This document shows, one piece after another, positions 39,052-46,081 of a stretch of DNA of 64,000 nt. The position numbers were made by a program, and so were the translations under genes. The notes under the pieces are model-generated. The model was given only the letters and a program-made list of their open reading frames with translations. It ran no database searches and was not told where the DNA came from. The DNA is from Krasilnikovia cinnamomea (lineage in GTDB: Bacteria > Actinomycetota > Actinomycetes > Mycobacteriales > Micromonosporaceae), in assembly GCF_004217545.1 (NCBI RefSeq), contig NZ_SHKY01000001.1, forward strand, positions 6,386,001 to 6,450,000, in the 5' to 3' direction. Each line of letters begins with the position of its first letter. Position 1 is the stretch's first letter.

Positions 39052-40359
39052 TCAGTCGGTCAGTCGTCCGGCGAAGTAGTCCACGTACGCCTGCATGTCG
39101 AAGTGGCCGTGGCCGGACAGCGAGAACACAATGGCCTTCGACTCGCCGGACTCCCGGCAGGCGAGCGCCTCGTCGATCGCCACCCGCACCGCGTGGGTCG
39201 ACTCGGGTGCGGGCACGATGCCCTCGGCCCGGGCGAACTGGACACCGGCGGAGAAGCAGGCCCGCTGCGGCACGGCCCGCGCCTCCAGCGCCTCGGTGTC
39301 CTTGAGGGCGCTGACGATCGGCGCCATGCCGTGGTACCGCAGCCCACCGGCGTGAATGGACGGCGGCACGAAGTCGTGGCCGAGGGTGTGCATCTTGGTC
39401 AGCGGTGTCATCCCCGCGGTGTCACCGAAGTCGTACTCGTAGGTGCCCTCGGTCAGCGACGGGCAGGAGGCGGGCTCGACCGCGATCAGCCGGACCGCCG
39501 GGCCGCTGCCGTCGTGCTGGCGGCGCCAGAAGGGCAGGGCCAGGCCGGCGAAGTTGGAGCCGCCCCCGGCCGCGCCGATCACCACGTCGGGATAGTCGTC
39601 GGCCAGCTCCAGCTGGCGCAGCGCCTCCTGCCCGATGACCGTCTGGTGCATGAGGACGAGGTTGAGCACCGAGCCGAGCGCGTACTTCGCGGTGCCGCCG
39701 CTGGCCAGCGCCGCCTCGACCGCCTCGGAGATGGCCAGGCCCAGGCTGCCGGTGGAGTCCGGGTCGGCGGCCAGGGCCGCCCGTCCGGCCTCGGTCAGCG
39801 TGCTCGGGCTGGCGGTGACGCTGGCGCCGAAGGTCTCCATGAGCGCCCGCCGGTACGGCTTCTGGTCGTAGCTGACCCGGACCATGTAGACCTCGCAGTC
39901 CAGCCCGAAGTACGAGCAGGCCAGCGACAGCGAGCTGCCCCACTGCCCGGCGCCGGTCTCGGTGGTGAGCTTCGCCACGCCTTCCCGCTTGTTGTAGTAG
40001 GCCTGCGGCACCGCCGTGTTGGGCTTGTGGCTGCCCGCGGGGCTCACACCCTCGTACTTGAAGTAGATCCGGGCCGGCGTTTTCAGGGCCTGCTCCAGCC
40101 GGTGCGCCCGGACGAGCGGGCTCGGCCGCCACTGCCGGTACACGTCGAGGACCGCGCCGGGGATGTCGATGTCGCGGTCGGTGGAGAACTCCTGGTCGAT
40201 CAGGGCCTGGGGGAACAGCGGCGCGAGGTCGGCCGGGGTGACCGGCTGCCGGGTGCCGGGGTGCAGCATCGGCGGCAGCCCCTTGGGCAGATCCGGCACG
40301 ACGTTGTACCAGGTCGTGGGGAGGTCGTTCGCGGACAGAAGGAATCGGGTGACGGGCAT
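39052..40359 (-). CDS. TrpB-like (TrpB2-type) pyridoxal phosphate enzyme
   Basis: A 435-residue tryptophan synthase beta-like protein of the TrpB2 group (long N-terminal arm MPVTRFLLSANDLPTTWYNV; usual length ~430-450). The PLP lysine is Lys112 in AGSHKPNTA; TETGAGQWGSSLSLA and VIGAAGGGSNFAGLALP form the substrate and phosphate loops, and SLSGHGHFDM is near the C-terminus. TrpB enzymes replace the hydroxyl (or phosphate) of serine by a nucleophile such as indole. No trpA or other tryptophan genes accompany it, and the neighbours are biosynthetic, so I infer that it makes a beta-substituted alanine from a cluster-specific aromatic nucleophile. A 27-base gap separates it from the MFS gene. Confidence 0.87.
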   Translation of the reverse strand: MPVTRFLLSANDLPTTWYNVVPDLPKGLPPMLHPGTRQPVTPADLAPLFPQALIDQEFSTDRDIDIPGAVLDVYRQWRPSPLVRAHRLEQALKTPARIYFKYEGVSPAGSHKPNTAVPQAYYNKREGVAKLTTETGAGQWGSSLSLACSYFGLDCEVYMVRVSYDQKPYRRALMETFGASVTASPSTLTEAGRAALAADPDSTGSLGLAISEAVEAALASGGTAKYALGSVLNLVLMHQTVIGQEALRQLELADDYPDVVIGAAGGGSNFAGLALPFWRRQHDGSGPAVRLIAVEPASCPSLTEGTYEYDFGDTAGMTPLTKMHTLGHDFVPPSIHAGGLRYHGMAPIVSALKDTEALEARAVPQRACFSAGVQFARAEGIVPAPESTHAVRVAIDEALACRESGESKAIVFSLSGHGHFDMQAYVDYFAGRLTD

Positions 40360-40386
40360 CTGCTGTGCATCTCCGGGTGGTAGTGA

Positions 40387-41601
40387 TCAGACGTACTGGG
40401 GTCGTGGTTCGGGCACCGGCGCGCGGCGCACCGGCAGGACCGCGTAGGCGAGGATGCCGAGCGCGGGAGCCAGGAACAGGGCGAGGAACACCGGCGCGTG
40501 GCCCTGCTCCTGCCAGAGCAGGCCGAAGCCCATCGGTACGACGAGGCGGGCGAAGCTGAGCACGAAGCCGTTGAGCGCCATGAACCGCCCGACCCGCCGC
40601 CCGTCGACGTGGTCGGCGATGTACGTCGGGATGACGACCGACACGATGATCTCGCCGAGGGTCCACACCACCGTGGACAGCAGGATCGCCGGAAGCGAGA
40701 AGGCGAAGACCATCAGCGCGGTGCCCGCCGTCCACAGGACCCCCGCCACGATCAGCAGGATCCGGGTCGGGTGCGTCTTGATCCTGCGTTCGATGAGCAG
40801 TCCCGCCGAGACCACGACGACACTGTTGATGGTGTAGACGACGCCGATCATCGCCGCGGACGTGTTCAGCACGGTGGTGACCGCCAGCGGCAGCGCGTAC
40901 TCGATGCCGATCAGCGGCGCCACGTAGCACAGCGACGCGAGCACCACCAGCGCCACGTCGGTGTCGCGGCGCCGCCCGGACGGCTCGTGGAGGCGTCCCG
41001 GCTCGGCTTTGCGGCGGATCGTGTCGCGCGGCACCCACAGGGCGATCATCGCGGCGCAGGCCAGCCCGAGCGCGATGTTGCCCGCGAACATCAGCGCGTA
41101 CGAGTACGCCGCGGCGACGCCGCCCAGCAGCGGGCCGATGCCCATGCCCAGGTTGTTGGCGATGTAGTTCACCGTGTACGCGAACGGCCGCTGCTCGGGC
41201 GAGGCCAGGTCGGCGATGAGGGTGTTCGCGGCGGGCGCGAACATGCCCATGCCGACCAGCGCGACGAACAGGAACGTCGCGTACAGCCAGGGCGAGTCCC
41301 GCACGAGGGCGAGGCCCGCGTATCCCACGGCGTTCAGGATGAGGCTGACCAGCAGCGCTGGGCGCCGCCCGACCCGGTCGCAGACCGGGCCGCTGAGCAG
41401 GCTGCCGACCAGCAGGCCGGTGCTGCCGACCGAGATCAGCACGCCGGCCTGGCCGGTGCTCAGGTGCTTGGCGTCGGTGAGGTAGACCGCCAGGAGTGGG
41501 AAGACGAACATGCCCACCCGGTTGACGAAGCAGGCCAGCACGAGGACCCGCAACGGTCTGGGCAGGTCCGCGAACTGCCGCAGCCGGGCCGCGCCGATCA
41601 T
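40387..41601 (-). CDS. MFS family transporter, probable product exporter
   Basis: A 404-residue membrane protein with ~12 hydrophobic helices. Family features are SGPVCDRVGRRPALLVS (the loop 2-3 motif), the sixth-helix region LALGLACAAMIALWVP, a basic central loop (RRKAEPGRLHEPSGRRR) and YTINSVVVVSAGLLIERR in the second half. MFS drug/H+ antiporters of this size commonly export small molecules. The ATG at 41601 overlaps the ATP-grasp stop by four bases, which ties transport to the ligase step. Export of the operon product, and thereby self-protection, is the most likely role. Confidence 0.88.
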   Translation of the reverse strand: MIGAARLRQFADLPRPLRVLVLACFVNRVGMFVFPLLAVYLTDAKHLSTGQAGVLISVGSTGLLVGSLLSGPVCDRVGRRPALLVSLILNAVGYAGLALVRDSPWLYATFLFVALVGMGMFAPAANTLIADLASPEQRPFAYTVNYIANNLGMGIGPLLGGVAAAYSYALMFAGNIALGLACAAMIALWVPRDTIRRKAEPGRLHEPSGRRRDTDVALVVLASLCYVAPLIGIEYALPLAVTTVLNTSAAMIGVVYTINSVVVVSAGLLIERRIKTHPTRILLIVAGVLWTAGTALMVFAFSLPAILLSTVVWTLGEIIVSVVIPTYIADHVDGRRVGRFMALNGFVLSFARLVVPMGFGLLWQEQGHAPVFLALFLAPALGILAYAVLPVRRAPVPEPRPQYV

Positions 41602-42821
41602 GACTGCTCCGGCGCGGTCCGGACGACGAAGGTGTCCCGGATGACCTTGAACCGGGCCTTCACGTCCTCGCAGTCGCGGCCGGAGCAGACGAACCAGCCC
41701 AGCACGTCGTTGGAGGCGGTCGGTGGGGCCAGCACGTCGCCGGCGCGCTTCCACACGTCCGCGTCGAGCACCGAGTCGAGCCTCTTGAGCTGCTCGGCAC
41801 TGGTGATCTCGGTGATCCGGCCGACGCGCGACGAGGACAGGTACTCGGTGCCGACCTCGGGACCGCCGCGGCTCACCGGCCGGTGCGCCGGGTCCAGCTC
41901 CAGCCGGCACCACTCGCCGGCCAGGTTGATGCCGTGCCCGGCCTGGATGGCCGGCACGATCGAGCCGCCGCCCGCCCGGGCCGCCGCCTCCCCGAACACG
42001 ACCGACCCGTCGTCGCGCAGGAAGAACTCGACGTGGGCGACCCCGGTGCGCATCCCGAAGCCGCGCAGCAGCCGGGCGTTCTGGGACAGGATGCGCCGTT
42101 CGCCCTCCGACAGGTCGTGCCGGCGCGAGATCGTCCCGCCCGGCTCGTCGCGGAACTGCAGGATCGAGTACGTGTACCGGGACAGCTGCTCGAAGACGAT
42201 CTCGCCGTCGCTGACCAGGGAGTCCACGTGGTATTCGACGCCCTCGACGTACTCCTCGACCCGGTAGTCGTGCCGGTCGTCGGCGATCTCCGGCCACACC
42301 CGCTCCAGCTCGGCGTCGGAGTCGACCCGGAACGTACGGCCGCAGGCCCAGCCCGCGTACGGCTTGAGCACGATGGGGTAGCCCGTGGTGGCCGCGAACT
42401 CCTGGATCGCGCCGAGGGTGTCCGGGCGGCACGAGCGCGCCACCAGGATGCCGAGCTCCTCCGCCCGCCGGTGCATGACGTTCTTGTCGCGGAAGGTGAG
42501 CGCCTGCTCCGGGTCCAGCCCCGGGATGGCGTGGTCGCGGCGGCACCGGCTGGCCGTCAGCACGTCCCCTTCGAAGAGCGGGAAGATCCGTTCCACCCGG
42601 TGCTCGGCGCAGATCGTGTCCATCACCCGGCGCACGTGCGCGGAGTCGTCCAGGTCGGCGTGGTAGCTGCGGACCCCGCCGGCGTCGGCGGGGTCCCAGC
42701 CGGTGGGGATCACCGCGACCGGTTCGACGCCGTACTCCCGCGCCGCCGCGACGACGCTGGCGAACTGGGCGGCGTACCGGCCGGCCTGCGGCCGGTAGAC
42801 GATGACGATGGCACGCTTCAT
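41598..42821 (-). CDS. ATP-grasp ligase
   Basis: A 407-residue ATP-grasp enzyme. The N-terminal Rossmann-like part (AIVIVYRPQAGRYAAQFASV) precedes the central and C-terminal ATP-grasp halves: GYPIVLKPYAGWACGRTF (ATP-binding Lys), YRVEEYVEGVEYHVDSLV (adenine-binding region) and HVEFFLRDDGSVVFGEAAARAGGG (Mg-binding Glu). Such stand-alone ligases join a carboxylate to an amine through an acyl phosphate, typically forming dipeptides or amides (BacD/L-amino acid ligase and carnosine synthase-like groups). Both ends overlap neighbours by ATGA, so it is tightly coupled to the B3/4 protein and the exporter. It probably couples the cluster's amino acid or aromatic acid to a second amino acid. Confidence 0.88.
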   Translation of the reverse strand: MKRAIVIVYRPQAGRYAAQFASVVAAAREYGVEPVAVIPTGWDPADAGGVRSYHADLDDSAHVRRVMDTICAEHRVERIFPLFEGDVLTASRCRRDHAIPGLDPEQALTFRDKNVMHRRAEELGILVARSCRPDTLGAIQEFAATTGYPIVLKPYAGWACGRTFRVDSDAELERVWPEIADDRHDYRVEEYVEGVEYHVDSLVSDGEIVFEQLSRYTYSILQFRDEPGGTISRRHDLSEGERRILSQNARLLRGFGMRTGVAHVEFFLRDDGSVVFGEAAARAGGGSIVPAIQAGHGINLAGEWCRLELDPAHRPVSRGGPEVGTEYLSSSRVGRITEITSAEQLKRLDSVLDADVWKRAGDVLAPPTASNDVLGWFVCSGRDCEDVKARFKVIRDTFVVRTAPEQS

Positions 42822-43591
42822 GACGGCCTCCCCACGGTGACGGTCTCGGCGGCGAACGGTGATCCGGTGCGGACGGTGCGGTCCAGGCGCAGCCGGTGCG
42901 CCGGTGGGTCACCCAGCTCAGCCAGGGCGTCGCCGAGCCGGTCGAGGGCCGCGTCCACCTGGGCCGCACCGGCAGGATCCGCCGCCTCCACGGTGAGCAG
43001 CAGCCGCTGCGGCCCGGTGCCGGTGGCCAGGACATGGCTCTGCCGCCAGTTCCAGCGCCGCGAGTGGGCGCGTCCGGCGCGGTCGGCGTAGATCACCTCG
43101 CCGGGCTCCGGGTGCTCGGCGGCGTCGGGCTGGCCGAGCGGCAGGAACGTCTCGGTCCCGCCGGCCGGGCGGACCGCCAGCTCGTCCACGACGGAGCCGA
43201 CGGCACAGCTCGCGACCGGCAGGCTGGTGGCCAGCGAGACCGCGTTGCACAGGTCCACCAGCGCGTTGATCCGGGGCAGCCGGTCGCCCTTGGCGACCCG
43301 CCGGGCGATCGCCTCGGCCGCGCACGGGAACCGGTTCGGGTTCAGCCCGACGGCGCGGTACGCGTCCCGCCACGCCGCGATGCCGGGCAGCGTGGCGACA
43401 CCGGCCTTGTCCAGCCCCCGCGCCTGCACGGTCGCTTCGGCGGCGGCGAGCAGCCGCCGCACCGCCGGGTGGTCGCGGGGCACGTCGAGCGCGGGCACCG
43501 CGATCAGGCCGAGCACATAGTCGGGTACGCGTTCCAGCACGCGCTCGTCGATGGTGACCCGGATACCGCCGGGGTCGGTGGGCTGTGGCAT
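42818..43591 (-). CDS. Free-standing B3/4 (PheRS beta editing-domain-like) protein
   Basis: A 257-residue protein. The central region, with LPGIAAWRDAYRAVGLNPNRFPCAAEAIARRVAKGDRLPRINALVDLCNAVSLATSLPV, is the hallmark of the B3/4 tRNA-binding/editing domain of phenylalanyl-tRNA synthetase beta chains; LPLGQPDAAEHPEPGEVIYAD and SRRWNWRQS follow. In PheRS this domain hydrolyses mischarged Tyr-tRNA(Phe). Small free-standing copies exist in many bacteria and are mostly uncharacterised. GAGGAGT lies ahead of the ATG at 43591; the 3' end overlaps the ATP-grasp start by ATGA. In this operon a trans-editing or aminoacyl-handling role linked to a non-proteinogenic aromatic amino acid is an attractive inference. 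Confidence 0.83.
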   Translation of the reverse strand: MPQPTDPGGIRVTIDERVLERVPDYVLGLIAVPALDVPRDHPAVRRLLAAAEATVQARGLDKAGVATLPGIAAWRDAYRAVGLNPNRFPCAAEAIARRVAKGDRLPRINALVDLCNAVSLATSLPVASCAVGSVVDELAVRPAGGTETFLPLGQPDAAEHPEPGEVIYADRAGRAHSRRWNWRQSHVLATGTGPQRLLLTVEAADPAGAAQVDAALDRLGDALAELGDPPAHRLRLDRTVRTGSPFAAETVTVGRPS

Positions 43592-43646
43592 GGGACTCCT
43601 CAGGGTGTGGCGTTCTGCGCCGCACCGTATGTCCGCGGACGGGACC

Positions 43647-43667
43647 GCGCGGCGACCAATGCCGCGC
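43647..43667 (-). terminator. Small GC hairpin between the TrpG-like and B3/4 genes
   Basis: GCGCGGC (43647-43653) and GCCGCGC (43661-43667) form a 7-bp stem with a 7-base loop in the only sizeable gap (112 bases) of the upper operon. It may be a partial terminator or a structure affecting downstream expression. Confidence 0.35.
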
Positions 43668-43703
43668 CGTTCGATGAGGCCAATCGGCGTGCCGACCCGA
43701 GGG

Positions 43704-44297
43704 TCACGGCACCGGCGCGACCGAGGTGCGGGCGGCACCGCGCAGGAAGTTGTCGAACAGCCGTGCCCCGTCCTCGGTCATGATGCTTTCGGGGTGGAAC
43801 TGCACCCCCTCGACGGGCAGCGAGCGGTGCCGCAGGCCCATGACGTAGCCGTCGTCGCGCGCGACCGCGGTGACCTCCAGCTCCGGCGGCATGTCGTGGG
43901 TGACGATCAGGGAGTGGTAGCGGGTGACGGTCAGCGACCGTGCCGAGCCCGCGAAGACCCCCCGGCCGTCGTGGTCGACGACGCTGGTCTTGCCGTGCAT
44001 CAGGTGGGTGGCGACCGCGGTGACGCCGCCGAACGCCAGCCCGATCGCCTGGTGGCCGAGGCAGACGCCGAGGATGGGGACCTCGCCGACGAAGCGGTGC
44101 ACGAGCTCCACGTGTCCCGAGTCGGCGGGGTGGCCGGGCCCCGGGCCCAGCAGCACGGCGTCGGGCGCCAGCGCGGCCATCTCGTCCGGGGTGCGGGTGC
44201 GCGAGCGTACGACGACGGTCTCGGCGCCCAGTGTCCGCAGGTACTGGTAGATGATGTGCGTGAAGCTGTCGTACGCGTCGACCAGCAGGACCCTCAT
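43704..44297 (-). CDS. TrpG/PabA-like glutamine amidotransferase subunit
   Basis: A 197-residue class I glutamine amidotransferase. VLLVDAYDSFTHIIYQYL opens the fold, LLGPGPGHP follows, the nucleophile is Cys79 in GVCLGHQAIG, and the His/Glu of the triad are in VEGVQFHPES. It supplies ammonia from glutamine to a chorismate-using partner. The ATG at 44297 overlaps the stop of the TrpE-like gene by four bases, so the two subunits are made together. The family cannot distinguish anthranilate, aminodeoxychorismate or aminodeoxyisochorismate synthases; the partner decides. Confidence 0.92.
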   Translation of the reverse strand: MRVLLVDAYDSFTHIIYQYLRTLGAETVVVRSRTRTPDEMAALAPDAVLLGPGPGHPADSGHVELVHRFVGEVPILGVCLGHQAIGLAFGGVTAVATHLMHGKTSVVDHDGRGVFAGSARSLTVTRYHSLIVTHDMPPELEVTAVARDDGYVMGLRHRSLPVEGVQFHPESIMTEDGARLFDNFLRGAARTSVAPVP

Positions 44298-45805
44298 GCC
44301 AGCAGCTCGCTTCCGGTCAGCGCCCAGTAGGTCGCGCTCATCTTGGCCAGCGTCTCGCGCCACTCGCCGCCCGGCGTCGAGTCGGCGACCACGCCCGCGG
44401 ACGCCTGCGTGCGGTACACCCGCCCGTCGTGCACCGCGGTGCGGATGCAGAGCGCGAAGATGGCGTACCCGCGCGGGTCGAGCAGGCCGAGCGCGCCCGC
44501 GTAGATGCCGCGCGGGCTGTCCTCGATGGACTGGATGATCTCCATGGCGCGCAGCTTGGGCGCGCCCGTCATGGTGCCGGCGGGGAAGGCCGCGCAGACC
44601 GCGTCCCACACGTCGACGCCGTCCTCCAGCCGCCCGGACACCGTGGACACCAGATGGTGCACGTACGCGAACGGCTCGGCCCGCATCATCGAGTCCACGC
44701 TCAGCGTGCCCGGGACGCAGATCCGTCCGATGTCGTTGCGGCACAGGTCGACCAGCATGACGTGCTCGGCCCGCTCCTTGTCGCTGCCGACCAGCTCGGC
44801 CACGCGGGCACGGTCGCTCTCCGGGTCGGCGGCGCGGGGGACGGTACCGGCGATCGGCCGCATGACCACCGAGCCGTCCTGGATCTTCAGGAACAGTTCC
44901 GGGCTGGCACCGATGACGGTCTCGCCGGCCCACGGCAGCAGGTACATGTACGGCGAGGGACTGCGTTCGCGCAGGCGCCGGTACACGTCCAGCGGGGCGA
45001 GGTCGCTGGCCACCTCGATGCGGTGGCCGATCTGGATCTGGTAGCTGTCGCCGACCTCGATGAAGCCGAGACACTCCTTGACGCGGGCCTGGAACGTCTC
45101 AGCGTCCACACTGTCGCGTACCCAGTGCGGCGCCGGGGCGGCCGGCGTGCCGGCGGGCTCGACCGCACCGGCCAGCAGGTCGGTCACCAGGGGCGTGGAC
45201 CCGGCATCGAGCAGCGGACCGGAGCTGACCAGTTGACTGACGGTACCGGTGTCCAGATCCCACCAGACCGTGTTGCGGAACAACGTCAGGGTGAGGCGGG
45301 CGACCTGGTCGGCGGCCGGGTTGGGCGGCAGCGTGTCCATGTCCCAGGCCGCCTCGTAGGCGAACGTGGTGAGGAAGCCGAAGGCGAACGCGCCGACCGG
45401 CACCTCGGTGTCGAGGGCGAGCGCGCCGGTCAGCGCGCGCACCGTCGACCAGACCGTGTCCGGCCCCGCGACCCGCCAGGTGCGCACGCCGTCCGCTTGG
45501 CCGAGGCGGACGCCGAGCACCGCGTCGGCGACGGCGGCCAGGGCGGCACCGAGCGCGCCGGAGGTGTGCAGTTCCAGACGGTCGCCGACGAACCGCAGTT
45601 CAGCGAGGCGGTCCCAGCCGAGCATCGCGCCATGGCGGTCCTGGTCCGGGCCGTCGAGGCTCTCCAGCAGGTAGAGGTCGCCGGCCGGACGCTGGGCGGC
45701 GAGGGTCGCGTAGAGCGCGAGCGGGTCGACGGGCGGCAGCGGTACGACGTGCACCGCAATCGGAACTGTTCCCGCCAATAGGGTTTTCTGGTTCGGATCA
45801 GACAT
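44294..45805 (-). CDS. TrpE-like chorismate-utilising synthase (anthranilate / 2-amino-2-deoxyisochorismate type)
   Basis: A 503-residue member of the chorismate-binding family. The C-terminal catalytic region shows GDSYQIQIGHRIEV, the alanine-type motif MRPIAGTVPRA (PabB-type enzymes have PIKGT), DLCRNDIGRI, FPAGTMTGAPKLRAMEII and GVVADSTPGGEWRETLAKM. Ammonia therefore probably enters at C2 of chorismate, giving 2-amino-2-deoxyisochorismate or, after pyruvate loss, anthranilate. The ATG at 45805 has GGGGGTAAG upstream; ATGs at 45841 and 45829 are in frame but lack such a site. It is the first gene of the operon and divergent from a MocR regulator, with two inverted repeats between them. No other tryptophan genes are near, which argues against a primary-metabolism role. 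Confidence 0.9.
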   Translation of the reverse strand: MSDPNQKTLLAGTVPIAVHVVPLPPVDPLALYATLAAQRPAGDLYLLESLDGPDQDRHGAMLGWDRLAELRFVGDRLELHTSGALGAALAAVADAVLGVRLGQADGVRTWRVAGPDTVWSTVRALTGALALDTEVPVGAFAFGFLTTFAYEAAWDMDTLPPNPAADQVARLTLTLFRNTVWWDLDTGTVSQLVSSGPLLDAGSTPLVTDLLAGAVEPAGTPAAPAPHWVRDSVDAETFQARVKECLGFIEVGDSYQIQIGHRIEVASDLAPLDVYRRLRERSPSPYMYLLPWAGETVIGASPELFLKIQDGSVVMRPIAGTVPRAADPESDRARVAELVGSDKERAEHVMLVDLCRNDIGRICVPGTLSVDSMMRAEPFAYVHHLVSTVSGRLEDGVDVWDAVCAAFPAGTMTGAPKLRAMEIIQSIEDSPRGIYAGALGLLDPRGYAIFALCIRTAVHDGRVYRTQASAGVVADSTPGGEWRETLAKMSATYWALTGSELLA

Positions 45806-45891
45806 GCGGCTTACCCCCGTGTGCAGCATTTCCGGTCCCATTCCGCAACCGGCCTTCTGGTCAATCCATCCTGGACGCTGAGCGTGCGCGT

Positions 45892-45906
45892 TTCTCGCAG
45901 CGAGAA
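45892..45906. promoter_or_regulatory. Inverted repeat in the divergent promoter region, site 1
   Basis: TTCTCG (45892-45897) and CGAGAA (45901-45906) around CAG form a perfect dyad, 87 bases upstream of the TrpE-like start. It is a candidate binding site for the divergent MocR protein or another regulator. Confidence 0.4.
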
Positions 45907-45929
45907 GCCTCGATGACTCGGCTTGTAGT

Positions 45930-45948
45930 GAGCGTCACAATGACGCTC
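45930..45948. promoter_or_regulatory. Inverted repeat in the divergent promoter region, site 2
   Basis: GAGCGTCA (45930-45937) and TGACGCTC (45941-45948) form a perfect 8-bp dyad with a 3-base spacer, roughly midway between the TrpE-like start (45805) and the MocR start (46082). It is the best operator candidate for the cluster; MocR proteins often bind paired sites in such divergent regions. Confidence 0.5.
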
Positions 45949-46081
45949 CACACAGGACTGTCACCAGCCCCGATACCGTGTTTGAGATTGGGCGATACAC
46001 ATCGCCGGCTCGTTGGGAAACATCAGATCAACGCGGAACGCGTGCCGTCCATACCACTTCATCATCGGGGGACGAGACCAA

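Noticed and set aside
44294..45805. Assignment of the TrpE-like protein as PabB (folate or p-aminophenylalanine pathway)
   Set aside because: PabB enzymes carry PIKGT with a catalytic lysine; this protein has PIAGT, and no ADC lyase or PapC-type dehydrogenase is present.
44294..45805. Primary tryptophan operon (trpE-trpG-trpB)
   Set aside because: trpD, trpC, trpF and trpA are absent, the TrpB is of the TrpB2 type, and the neighbours are a ligase, exporter, flavoprotein, UbiD and PchB-like protein.
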